A program made the translations under genes and the position numbers. This document shows, piece after piece, positions 51,830 to 62,100 of a stretch of 64,000 bases of DNA (position 1 is the stretch's first letter; every line of letters starts with the position of its first letter). Origin of the DNA: Anas platyrhynchos (Eukaryota > Chordata > Aves > Anseriformes > Anatidae); assembly GCF_047663525.1 (NCBI RefSeq), contig NC_092589.1, positions 26,905,001-26,969,000 of the forward strand, given 5' to 3'. Under the pieces are notes generated by a model, which was given only the letters and a program-made list of their open reading frames with translations, was not told the DNA's origin and made no database searches.

Positions 51830-54800
51830 CTGTAAGAAGGAGAAAAACTCATTCACAATTACATAAAATTGACATTAGGCAACTGATTATCAAGCAACTT
51901 AGTTTTACACTGAAAATTAAGCAGTGTAACTACTGAGCAAGCTGATTCATCTGTTAAAAATCATAATCCATTTGACAAAAGGTTTTGAAGCCAGTTTTGT
52001 AGAAATTTTACACTGGGCAATACCTACCAAAGCTGAAGCCAGATAAATAATATCCTGTCAGCCTCAAGTGATGACCTCTGTGTGGTTTTTAGCACTGTTC
52101 TCTTATGAAACTTTTTTGCTCCATTGCTTCCCCAGACCTTTACATCTTGTGTTTTCAGTGCTTTTCAGTGTTAACGATACGGGCCTTAACCTGCAATGTT
52201 ACCAGGCCTGAGCTGTAATGAAGATGACTGATAAACAGCACCAAGTCTCTGCCTTATGTGAGGTAACATCACAAGGGAGCTCCCTTGGACTTCCAGAAGG
52301 TAAGATTTCTATTATTTATTTTAGAACAGACTCGCTTGCTAGCATATTATCAACATTACATGCACAGTACCACAGTTGAAAAAGAGAGGGCATTTTATAC
52401 ACCTAGCTACCAGCACTTTTGTCATCAGGAATACCACTCAGCTTCCAAAACTGTCACGTGCTCTGGTGCTAGTTAGTGTTGATAGCCGGCCTGGAAGCAA
52501 TAGTCTAGCAGAAACAGATTCATTCTGATAGATTTTTATAGCACTTACAGGTACTTATATGTAATTAGAAAAATAAACAAATAAAATCAAGACCCAGTGC
52601 AAGAAAGGTCTCCCTTTTCTGACATCCAACTTCCATCTGGAAAACAGTGGATCTGCTTATACACTAAGATGCCTGTAGATGTCTCTGCTTTGGAAGAGCT
52701 TAGCATACCCTATGCATAAGAAAAGTTTTCTGCTTCTGTTTTGCCCTGCTTGCTATCAATGCTGCATGATATTTTCATAAATATTTGTTAATGTTCTAGG
52801 TTAAAGACCTCCTTTTAATCTAACTGAACCTATACAAAAACCATGTTACCAAAAACAATACTCAAGGCTGATGTAGTTGATGACAGAAGTAGTTTAATTA
52901 GTTTTCAACCTCATTAACAGGGAATGTTTCACATACCTGGCTTATTGTAGGGAGCTTAGTTAGAAGCATTTGAAACACTGGTGGTGGAAGAGTCTGCTGT
53001 AAAACTTGTAGTAGCTGCTGCGGCTGTCCACACACAGCAATGGCATTGGTCAAGTGATCAACACCTTTCTCATATTCACCTGCATGACAAATCATGTTTG
53101 AAATCAAACTTCTTCCAAAGGATGAAGTATTTACATACAGCATTCACCGACAATTCATTAAATTACTTAGAATCAATCCACACAATTCTTTTCTTCTACC
53201 TCGTTGAAGCTTCTCAACACAGAAGGTTCGAAATGAGCAACCAGATTTACTTAGGTAAATCTGACTCCCAGAAGATCTTAGTGTACAGAAATCATTTTCT
53301 AGAAAAAGAAAAATTATTTTTACAACTTACCCTTCAAAAAAATTTATGCTATTACCTTGAGCTAGTAGTTCCTCGCCAAGCTGGATCTCCTCAAGGAAAA
53401 ACTTCTGAACTGCTTCAGCATCTTTCAGATCAGGCAACTGTAACACACATAGTAAAACTGAAGCTGGCTCTTAAACATTAGTTAATAATTCAGCAGAGAT
53501 AATTCTCAACTAAAACCAAACATGAACAGCCACACTTTTACACAGAAACTGACAAAGGAAATTAAAAGTATCACCATCGAGTTAAACTTAATGCAGAATG
53601 TTTTTGAAAATCAGATTCAAGTCTCAAACTATTGCATCACACGTTCATAGAGGGCCAGAGTCCGAAATACCTCTACTCAGTTTATTATGTACACTGTTTC
53701 ATAGCAAATAAAAATTCTAAGTAATGTTCATTGCAACTATTAAAATCAGTTAAGATATATTTAACTCTTCGTAAAAGATCCATTGGCAATAAGGAAAGAG
53801 AGAAGCAAATCAAATTCCTACAGCAAAAAACTGCCAAGTTCAGCTGTAGCTGTATCTCATCAATGGCTTTTAAATCTGAGAAGTACTTATGGACATACTA
53901 CAAAGAGGAAAACACCCTCAAGGCACACAGGAAATGTTATACTTTCTAGTACAAGGCCTCTATTTGACTTGAAAAGTCAACAATCATTTCATATGGTTAT
54001 TTGTGAAATTGTTAAAATATCTGAAGACTGGATATTTGCTGGAAGTGTTTGTAATGCCAGAACCGAAATAGACAAATTGGCCTTTAAACATACTTCACAA
54101 CTAAACCTGGTATAAATGAAACATCTTTCAAAAATCGCACTGCGTTATTGAGCACAGTATTACCTTGGAAAGCCCTGCTCTCTCTTTGGCAAGCTTCTGT
54201 TTCTTCCTTCCTGTAAGAATAAAAATATCATGTGTTTTTAATTTGAAATTAGAAAGTCTTCAGATTATAGTCCTAAACAGTGAACAAGTCAAAGTTATTT
54301 TCGAAATAAGAAACTGGGAATATATTCCAAGCACTGAAGGCTGAACACAAGACTGCAACCCACGCTCTGCACCAGAATATCATTTAGAGGCCTAAGAAGG
54401 AGGGCTGGCGGTGACACACTGACTCAAAATGACAATCCTTCTCCTGGCTTTGGTAAACACCAACCCCACAGGGCCTGTCGGAGGGCGTACCTCGTGCACT
54501 ACACAAGCACTGAGAAGAGAATTAGGCTAATACAAGATTTCTCTGCATGACTTTCTAGCAACCATTAGACACAGAAGAGCTGCTATCTAACCTTGAGCCA
54601 CTTTCACTTGAAAATACACGATGCACCACCAAGAGAAGCTGTAGCAGGTGGCAGCACATCCGTGTTCTTTCCCAGCTGTTTTGCAATGGCACGGGCTTGG
54701 GAACTAGTCAAAGAGGTGGCAGCATCTCCCCATCCTGCTGTAAAAGCCATACGAACACACACGTTCGTGAAATTAAATACCCAAGGAGAGCAAATGTTTA

Positions 54801-57800
54801 CAGATGGAATAAACGTTTACAGACTTAATCACCCAACCTGAAGGCATAAAGTTGATCTGCAAAAGAAAACTGTAGCACTCTAGCACAACCAGTGTAATTA
54901 AAATGATATATCGCTTGCTTTTAATGCAATTAGGCAGGTATAACGATACTTTATGGCAGCAGCTATTCATGCCAAAAAGAATAATTATCCCAATATAATT
55001 ACCGCAATTCTAGGGATTTTCTTAGAATATTTTTTGTCATTTGGTTCATCAACTGAAGTAATTACACCAACATAATTTTTACATACAGCCCGTGGTTAAA
55101 TAACCGTACTCTCACTAGGTGTCATCACCGTCTGCCCTCTGAACACCTACACTGATGAAGAAGAGCTGTCACACCCCTGATTTGTCTCTGAGACAGCTTT
55201 ACATGCTGGAAACACTTCCAAATAACGTGACTGCAAGTTTTAATGGCCACGAGTTAAGAATTTGAGATTATCCACATGAAGGACACATTCAGGAAACCAT
55301 TCCCTAGCAGTGACAAGGTGATGTGTGAAACTTATGGACAAGGTCAAGCATGCTTTTTATAAAGGGAATTTCTAACTACGTGGATCACCCTTTTTTTTTT
55401 TCTGTGACACCTTAATAACCCTCTGTACTTCACTTTCTACAACATATTGACCAGTGGATAGTATTCTGCAACATCATACACAGCAATACTTTGTGTCACA
55501 CAGAATCCTAGCTCAGTACAATTACATGATTATAGTTGTTCGCAATATTAAAGAAAAATTTATCCTTTGAAAGTGCCTTCAGTTAGCCCACTTCGAGTTT
55601 GTGTAACTTAATGCTTTAGAAAAAACTTGAAACTGCACTACACTAACTGGCATGCCAGTTTTCCTAATACATTAAATCTCAAAGATGAAATCAAAATGAA
55701 GATAAGAAATACAAGTGGAATGTTTCACTATAAAAATAAGCCACATTGCAGCTGTAGTGCTTTCAGAAAAAAAAAATCATTGAACACGCACAAGGAAATT
55801 GTGCTTTCTTGACAATTTCTAAAAATTACATCGACTATCAGTCACTAGGGTAAGCATTCAGAGATAAAGAAATAATGACATATACTGGCAACTATAAATT
55901 TTTAATAAAGGCTTTTGACTACTGATCACTAATGTATAAAACCATACACTTCAACCAGAGACTAAAGAAGGACCGTTAAGAATCACTGAGATTCTAAGAT
56001 TTAACATTGACCTACAGAATCTTTGAGGTCTGACTACTGTGCAATTTTTCTTTTCTTTTATGCATTTTACAGGATTCTTTATAAGTTCACTAACTAAAAG
56101 AATTACAAAAAAAAAAAAAAAAGCTCTGAAGTATATGCAGGAATTCCTCTCTTACTAGTGTCTAAAACTAAATTTAAAACATCTTTCGAACAACAGCCAA
56201 AAGTTGCATTTAAAATACACCAAAAAAAAGCAGTGCCTCAGGTAATGAGAGAGGAGGAAGACCAATTTTTTGTTTTATCTCAAGGATCTACAATAAAAGG
56301 AAAAACCTCCCTCTGTTCTAAAGACATCACTGCAATCTAAAAAGGGGAAAGACAAAGCCTTAGCCATCTTTCATAGAAGGAATTTAGGCACAATGGAGAC
56401 CCACGAGCACCCATATAAAACCAGCTCTCGAACAGCACGGGACTTGCAGGTTTTTCAGGCACAGCTCTTGAGTATGGGAAAAAATGTTTCAAATGCAAAG
56501 CAGCAACCTGACATTCGGGCATGATTTGCAAAAGTCCTGAGCTGCACCAGCACCTTCATGACCAGTCCCACAACACCGACCCAAAACCCTTTGCCTCTCC
56601 ATCTCCCAGCTGTGGTGCCCGCCTCCTATGTTCCTCTCTCTCAGGTGAGCAAGACCATTGTCTCTACTTGCACACAAAGCAGTTGCGCCTTGTGTATTCA
56701 AGGAGAACAGCAAACTCATGTAAAATCATCTTAAACTAAAGCTGCAGAAACTAGCCAGCTCCAGATGTTTACAGCGTTCCAATCTTCTGGTCCCAAGATT
56801 AAATACAATTAAGGACCAGAACTAGGAACACAAAAACTGAAGTAAGAACACCATACCCACTAATTAAGCAAGATTAAGACATCTGGAAAACCAAAGTCCC
56901 TGCATCCTTGGAGACTTCCATTTTTTTCCTGAAACCTGAATCCAGGCACTTCATTTTTATTATGGGATTTCCCAATGCAATATTTAGCCCCAGCACATCC
57001 CAAACAAAAGGATATAAAATGTAACTGGGATGGCAAAATAGTATCAGATCTTCATTTGTTTGCCAGTGTTTGAGCAAATACAACTGGAAATCTGCTGACA
57101 CCTGGGAGCCCCTGTCCCTCCTAAAGTCTGGTGACACTGCACTACAGAGGCTGAAAAATAATCTTATCCTAAGAATGTTTACCCATTCTAAAGATGGTTT
57201 CCACAGTTTTTTAATACAACGCTCCTGCTGTTGCCCAAGAAGCAGCACATCTTCACCCAAGGAAGGGCTGCTGCACTGGGCCTTGCTTTTGCCCAGTATT
57301 TCAGAGTGAGCTTCACCATCCAACGGCAAAAATTCTGTAACGATCTGGTCACTGATAACACCACAGAAGCCTCCAAGCTGCAAAGTTACAGCATTGCGTC
57401 CTGAATATTACCTAAAGCCTCCCATCTAGAAGCAGCGTATCGCGCAGAAGGATCTGAGGTCTTTCAGTTGAGTTCTCCAAAGAACAGCTACTTCTTACCA
57501 AAACACAGCAGATTTTTTCCATTTTTAAAGAAAAAGTCAGTTCTTAATCCCAGCAAGTCCCTCAGCATAATTTTTAGAGCCAGCCTAAGGTTTGTTCAGA
57601 ACATTATACCTGGCAGAAGCCCACCTAACGAAAACAACAGGATGCAAAGATCACTTTGGATGGTTCTGTAAAAAATCTTATGTAATCCAGTACCCTCTCT
57701 CCTACACAGCCAATTACACCGCTGAAACCTAGGTTTCTGCTGCGAGACAAATGAACTCCAGCTCACTGTACTGAAAATCGTCGATGCCTTGCAGCGTGGG

Positions 57801-58542
57801 GTGAGAAGTGCCTGGAGGCCAGGCCACCACCACACCGTGCTGCTGCGGTGCTCCCCACGTGAGCACGGCCGCCAGGCTGGGTGCGCTTGCTGGGGAAGCC
57901 TACCCTGAGGGGCATTTCTGGGAATTTGAGTGATTTCTGGGAATTTGAGTGCTTTCTGATCTGCTCGGTTACTGCAGGGTGCCTGCCCCTCTCCCCACGG
58001 CAGGAGGGGCCCGTTTGGGCTGCTCGGGGCGCCCACCCCGATGTGGCCGTGACACGGAGCCAGTGTCGAGGACGTGAAATAACGGCGAGCCACGGGCGGA
58101 GCTCCACGTTTTGGATGATCGCCCTTTTCCTCTGGCATTCATTCTTATCCTGGCGGCCAGGGCCGAGGCCGCCAGGAGGGTTTCAGAATGCGGCGGGGGC
58201 GAGATGCAGCCCCATAAATCCCCTTCACCCACCCCCGCCTCAGGACGCCCCCTCCCCCCTCCGCTGTTTCCCGCCGGCGGGAGGGCGCCGCGCGGCCGCC
58301 ACGTGCCGGGCCCGGGCGGGAAGGGGCGCCACGGCCGTAACGGCTGCAACAGAAATGCAACGGCGCGGGGGGAGCCGTTGGGTCCCGCTGGTGCCGGTTG
58401 CGCGGCGCGGACACTCACGCTCCCGCAGGCGGCTCTTGAAGTTGGGGTCGCTGCGCCGCTTGCGGTCGAAGTAGATGCAGTACCCGATGAAGAGCGCCCC
58501 GCATAGCCCCGCGGCGATGGCGCTGGTCCTGCCCACCATCAT
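51785..58542 (-). CDS. TOMM20: TOM20, mitochondrial import receptor subunit (five coding exons, complete)
   Basis: TOM20 is the outer-membrane receptor of the TOM complex; it binds presequences of mitochondrial precursors and passes them to the import pore. Coding exons in transcript order are 58542-58419, 54210-54164, 53437-53356, 53079-52937 and 51829-51785; all four introns are GT-AG and the reading phase joins without a break. The product is 145 residues from the second ATG, the usual vertebrate length. Residues 6-24 form the single N-terminal membrane anchor (AIAAGLCGALFIGYCIY core), followed by the basic stretch DRKRR and a charged linker. From about residue 57 the cytosolic TPR-type receptor domain begins (LPDLKDAEAVQKFF, then GEYEKGVDHLTNAIAVCG), and the acidic tail ends AEDDVE. 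The sequence is nearly identical to mammalian TOM20 as I remember it. RBM34 lies immediately upstream on the same strand. Untranslated ends are inferred only. Confidence 0.97.
52937..53079 (-). CDS. TOMM20: TOMM20 coding exon 4 (TPR and presequence groove)
   Basis: This 143-base exon encodes residues 84-131: GEYEKGVDHLTNAIAVCG, then the Gln-rich QQLLQVLQQTLPPP and the helix ending TKLPTISQ. The acceptor is CATGCAG and the donor GTATGT. This is the most conserved part of the TOM20 family and makes the call certain. Confidence 0.97.
52938..53078 (+). other. TOMM20 introns 2-4: nothing recognised
   Basis: The coordinates mark the exon separating introns 3 and 4; the statement covers introns 2 (53438-54163), 3 (53080-53355) and 4 (51830-52936). 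I see AT-rich intronic sequence only, with no repeat, RNA gene or open frame that I can support on either strand. Confidence 0.5.
53356..53437 (-). CDS. TOMM20: TOMM20 coding exon 3 (start of receptor domain)
   Basis: This 82-base exon encodes residues 57-83 and the first base of Gly84 (LPDLKDAEAVQKFF, then LEEIQLGEELLAQ). The acceptor is TGTTACAG and the donor GTAATA. It forms the first helices of the presequence-binding domain. Confidence 0.96.
54164..54210 (-). CDS. TOMM20: TOMM20 coding exon 2 (basic linker)
   Basis: This 47-base exon is flanked by TTCTTACAG and GTAATA. It completes Arg41 and encodes RKKQKLAKERAGLSK, the charged linker between the anchor and the receptor domain. Intron 1, upstream of it, is 4,208 bp. 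Confidence 0.96.
54211..58418 (-). other. TOMM20: TOMM20 intron 1 (4.2 kb)
   Basis: The first intron holds no gene that I can support. Notable contents are a GC-richer patch with two short hairpins (54443-54514), a 509-bp open stretch on the minus strand without an ATG start (56,874-57,383), a T11 run near 55,390, an A17 run near 56,107, and a 19-bp tandem repeat (57914-57951). The CpG island begins near 57,980. Mammalian TOMM20 hosts the H/ACA RNA SNORA14B; I could not identify it here with certainty. Confidence 0.6.
57914..57951. repeat. 19-bp direct tandem repeat, two perfect copies
   Basis: ATTTCTGGGAATTTGAGTG occurs at 57914-57932 and again at 57933-57951, followed by a partial third start. 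It lies at the edge of the CpG island within TOMM20 intron 1 and looks like a recent local duplication. Confidence 0.9.
58419..58542 (-). CDS. TOMM20: TOMM20 coding exon 1 (start and membrane anchor)
   Basis: Encodes residues 1-40 plus the first base of codon 41. Two ATGs lie in tandem (58542-58540 and 58539-58537). The second matches the mammalian start MVGR and has the stronger context, with A at -3 and G at +4; the first would add one methionine. The exon ends at a perfect GTGAGT donor. It carries the hydrophobic anchor and DRKRRSDPNF. It lies inside a CpG island, unlike the AT-rich later exons. Confidence 0.96.
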
Positions 58543-58612
58543 GGCGCGCGGCGCCCACCGACGGCCCCGCGGCGCCGCCGAGCTCCGCAGGCACCTTGGG
58601 CCGGGCGGGCAG

Positions 58613-58618
58613 CGGAAG
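58613..58618 (+). promoter_or_regulatory. ETS/GABP (NRF-2) site, proximal copy
   Basis: CGGAAG on the plus strand about 70 bp upstream of the TOMM20 start codon, in opposite orientation to the copy at 58635-58640. ETS sites in CpG promoters usually sit within tens of bases of the transcription start, so transcription probably starts near 58,600-58,640. Confidence 0.5.
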
Positions 58619-58634
58619 GCGACGCCGCGACGCG

Positions 58635-58640
58635 CTTCCG
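58635..58640 (-). promoter_or_regulatory. ETS/GABP (NRF-2) site, distal copy
   Basis: CGGAAG on the minus strand, about 95 bp upstream of the TOMM20 start codon. This is the core site for GABP (NRF-2), reported to be needed for human TOMM20 expression. With the second copy 17-22 bp away it forms the paired arrangement that GABP tetramers favour. Confidence 0.55.
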
Positions 58641-58699
58641 ACGCGCCCCCACCCGCTCCCTCCCACCTCGCGTCATCGGCCGCCGCCGCCGCGCTCCCG

Positions 58700-58708
58700 C
58701 CCCGCCCC
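58700..58708 (-). promoter_or_regulatory. Sp1-type GC box
   Basis: GGGGCGGGG on the minus strand, next to the NRF-1 site. It fits a TATA-less CpG promoter for TOMM20. Confidence 0.45.
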
Positions 58709-58711
58709 ACG

Positions 58712-58721
58712 GCGCATGCGC
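58712..58721. promoter_or_regulatory. NRF-1 site in the TOMM20 promoter
   Basis: GCGCATGCGC is the palindromic core bound by nuclear respiratory factor 1. It is about 170 bp upstream of the TOMM20 start codon and downstream of the RBM34 poly(A) signal. NRF-1 controls many nuclear genes for mitochondrial proteins, which fits a mitochondrial import receptor. Confidence 0.7.
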
Positions 58722-58800
58722 GGCCGGCGGGCTCCGGGTGCGGGCAGGGAGGGAGGCAGCAGGCAGAGCACCCAACAGCCCAGCAGCTCCGCACCGAGGC

Positions 58801-58806
58801 TTTATT
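58801..58806 (-). terminator. RBM34: Poly(A) signal of RBM34
   Basis: AATAAA on the minus strand, 21 bases after the RBM34 stop codon. A GT-rich stretch (GCTGGGCTGTTGGGTG) follows within 15-35 bases, so cleavage is expected near 58,780. The RBM34 3' UTR would be only about 45 bases. Confidence 0.8.
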
Positions 58807-58827
58807 AACACAGCGCCGCGTCCGGGG

Positions 58828-59109
58828 CTATTTCTTCTTCCCGGGTCTCCTCTTGGCAGCGCCTTTTCTCAGTCTCTTGGTCCTGGCGCCCCGTGCGCAG
58901 GGCGCTGCCTTCTCTCCCACGAAGGAGGCGCTGTGCACGCTGCCGCTGCGGGTGGGTGCCGCGCTGCGAGCCCTGCCCTTGGCGCCGCGGGGCTGGCCGG
59001 CCGCTCGCCGCGCCGCGCTGCCCTTCTCCACGCAGCGCTTCACACGCACCTTCCGCCCCTGCAGCGCCGAGTCGTTGAGCTTCAGAGCCAGGTGCACGGC
59101 GTCCGTGTT
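58828..59109 (-). CDS. RBM34: RBM34 terminal coding exon
   Basis: Encodes 93 residues and a TAG stop. NTDAVHLALKLNDSALQGRK completes RRM2. The tail keeps the family's S-F-(I/V)-GEKA motif and a basic end. Where the mammalian tail is rich in Lys, Asn and Gln, this one is rich in Ala, Arg and Gly, in line with the CpG island it lies in. Confidence 0.95.
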   Translation of the reverse strand, partial: NTDAVHLALKLNDSALQGRKVRVKRCVEKGSAARRAAGQPRGAKGRARSAAPTRSGSVHSASFVGEKAAPCARGARTKRLRKGAAKRRPGKKK

Positions 59110-62100
59110 CTGTGGGAACAGGCACACGCCTTAGCCTCAGCGTGCTCCCGGCTGGTGACTTCCCGACACGCGGCTGCCACATGCTCTTGAAAATGAGCTC
59201 GCAAACAGCTTACACGAGGCGTGAGAGACACAGGCAGAAACTGGTAAAAAAGGTCTTGGGCTGCAGGAGGTAAACTAAGGAAGGTGAGGCTGGGAGAAAA
59301 ATACGAGAAGCAAGTCATACAAAGCCTAAATGGGCAGAACTAGCCGCAGAACTGGCAGGAGAAAAGAATTCCGCTTATATTTTGAAACAAGAAATGGGAG
59401 AATGTTGCAGTTACACCAAGCAAGCTCATCTTTTCCTCCTATAAATCTTTTCCTTAAAGGTCATTTCTTTAACCCCAATGTTTTGCAGCTTTTCTTTGTA
59501 CTTTACCTAAAATAGTTTGCTTTCATGAGCTTCCACAGGACCGGTCTTCCAAGCTACTTTTAAGGTACAAAACAATGCTACCACGTACCACATACATATC
59601 CAAAATAGCAAAAGGTCAGAAAAAGCTGTAAAAGCAAATCCCAGCTCAGATTTTGAAGAATTCCCAGTGTCCTGAGCGTGCCACACATACGTACCTCAAA
59701 GAGAATGTAGCCAAAGCCCTTCCCCATGCCGGTCTGCCTGTCTCGCACAATTCGCACTGCTACCACATCTCCGCAGTCAGCAAAGTGTTCTCTCACGGCA
59801 TCATCGCTGATGTCTGCAGGAAGCACAGTAAAACAGACGTCTCCTCAGTCAGAGAGACCACTTTAAAAGCCTACCCCAAATCCACATATTTTATATTTTA
59901 CCACCTTAGGTACACAATATATGTATTTAGATAGAATTTTTTTTTGTATCAGTGCATAAGTATTGGTGGTTCAGAAAAATACCAGCTGGTTGACAATGCA
60001 GACTTTATAAAGGGCTGTTTACTTTGACACTCACCGATTTGCTAGCTTTGAAGAGTACAATACAAATCACAAAGGAGAATGAAGGCAAAGATCAAAAGAT
60101 TTTTAAAAAATAATTTAATTTATGATTTGAAAATACTGAAAATGAAGATTCATTAAGATTCTTGTAGCTCCTTCTTATGCCGGAATCTGTTTCTAAGAAT
60201 TACTAACTGATGACACCAAGCTTGAGCTGGCAGTTCTTGAAGCGTAATGCTCACTGACCTGGATGGGGGAGATGGGATTAATATTACTGAGCCTCACATG
60301 TGGCCATTACCAGCATTCTCGGTCTCATACTTATCCAACTGGAAAGACAGGTGTGATGCAGCACTACTAAAACATAGGTTACTCTCCTTTCTGTACAGCT
60401 ACACTTCAGCCTGTGGTAAGTCCCTTTACACAGCCAAAATTGCATCTGTGCTACAGGAGGGTCTGAATTTAATGGTACAGGTTTAATTGCAACGATGGGA
60501 CCTCTGTGTGCAGTTCAAGGTGCTGAAGTCATTTCCAGAGCACTGCAAATGCCCAAACTGTTCTTTTCTTGCTCATCCCAAGCATCCTGACTCCATCAAT
60601 ATCCTCATGTGGACCACACCTGGCAGTGATCCTTTCATCTACTCAGAAGCAGCTGAATACTCAGTAGGCACTCACCCAAACTGCACAGCAAGCACCTCCG
60701 CAACAACCCATTGCCAGCAGCTGCCTGGACAGAGCCACTCAGCCCGTGGCTCACAGACAGCATCAAAAACAGCCCTAACTGTGTGTCATTTGGAAGTGGT
60801 TCACAAACAAGTTCCAGCATGTGTCTGATAGTTTATTACGCTATGGCTCTATGCAGTTTGGTCGTATTTAAGAAACATCAAGTAACAACAAGAAATAAAA
60901 AGTGCTTGTAGTTATTGAAATGTAACAGAAGAAAATTGATCTGCAGCACTTGCTGGAAACTTACCCCATTAGGTGTTTCAGTCAAAATATAAAACTACTA
61001 TTTTAACAATTCCAGTAAGTGATATTTAGCTACCTAAACAAGATACCCTGAAATAACAATAAATAAAGAAAATCCTAATGTCAACATATTCCAAAAAGTG
61101 TTAAATAATGAGGTATGAAAATCCATTTTACTTACCATATGAGAGATTTCCCAAGAATACAGAACGTTTATTGTCATGCTAAAGAAAACAAGGAAGAGGT
61201 AAGACACTATGTTACTTGTTATAAGAAAAAACAGAAAATTACTTTGAGTCACAAACATTACTCACCAAACTGTTTTTTGATGCAATGTCAACTCTGATGT
61301 GAAATCCACTAGCAATTTCTGTTCCGTTTCTTTTGGAGTCAAAAGAAAAAGGTAATATTTAATTTACAGTGTCCCTGCATAGTACTCTTCCAAAAGCAAA
61401 TTTACTTTTTAAGTTTGAAAAAAAGTATTTTAATTCAAGCAAAAGACAGGTGGCAGTTTAAATTTGTCCCTTCGCACTCTGCGCTTTCAACATGAGGAGC
61501 AAAACCAAGACTTACTTTTTTAGAGCCTTAATGGCGTCACATTCTTCCTTAAATACAATGTAGGCATTAATGTACTTCACGTTAGGGTGAATCTTACGCC
61601 TGGAACAGGAAAAAGACATGCATTTAAATAAATCTGAGATACTGTGCAGTGCAGATACACTTGTTAAACATGTTTATATCTCCTCTGTTTTGCACACAGG
61701 AGCAAATTCAATTCTCTTAAAGGCTGAGAAGCTCCTTATGTCCAAGGAAGTCCCACTGTACATCTTAGCTTCTATTTGCACCCAGATTGAGCATCCTCAG
61801 TGCAGAAATACACCCAAAGGAATTAAAGACAATTACTGCACTTGTATTTCACCAAGGAGGTAGACAACCTAACAGAATTAATTCCTTACTGCTAAACTGG
61901 GCACATAATACCTTTTTACTTCTCAAAAAACGTGCATACACACAAAGGTAATTTCAGAAGTCAAAGAAACAAAAGAAAGAATGAATATAGCTAAATATGT
62001 AAGAACATTTAAAGATCATTTTTGCCTTAAAAAATAAAGCATGAAACTCACAAGCAGAACCTACTTTATTGCTGCTAACTTTTTGGATAAAGTGTCTTCT

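Larger units (their letters stand above)
57980..59130. promoter_or_regulatory. CpG island covering the TOMM20 promoter and the RBM34 last exon
   Basis: Sequence from about 57,980 to 59,130 is strongly GC- and CpG-rich, in contrast to the AT-rich introns on both sides. It contains TOMM20 exon 1, the 260-bp gap between the genes and the whole RBM34 terminal exon. Such islands mark promoters of housekeeping genes; here the promoter must be that of TOMM20. Many long open frames in this block are by-products of its base composition. Confidence 0.85.

Noticed and set aside
58543-58800. Bidirectional promoter shared by TOMM20 and RBM34
   Set aside because: Both genes are on the minus strand; RBM34 ends here and does not start here.
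57881-58811. Many overlapping long open frames on both strands
   Set aside because: They are by-products of the CpG island. The only real coding sequence here is TOMM20 exon 1.
60211-60270. CR1-like segment (GATGACACCAAGCTTG)
   Set aside because: Only about 20 bases match and the flanks do not continue the CR1 sequence.
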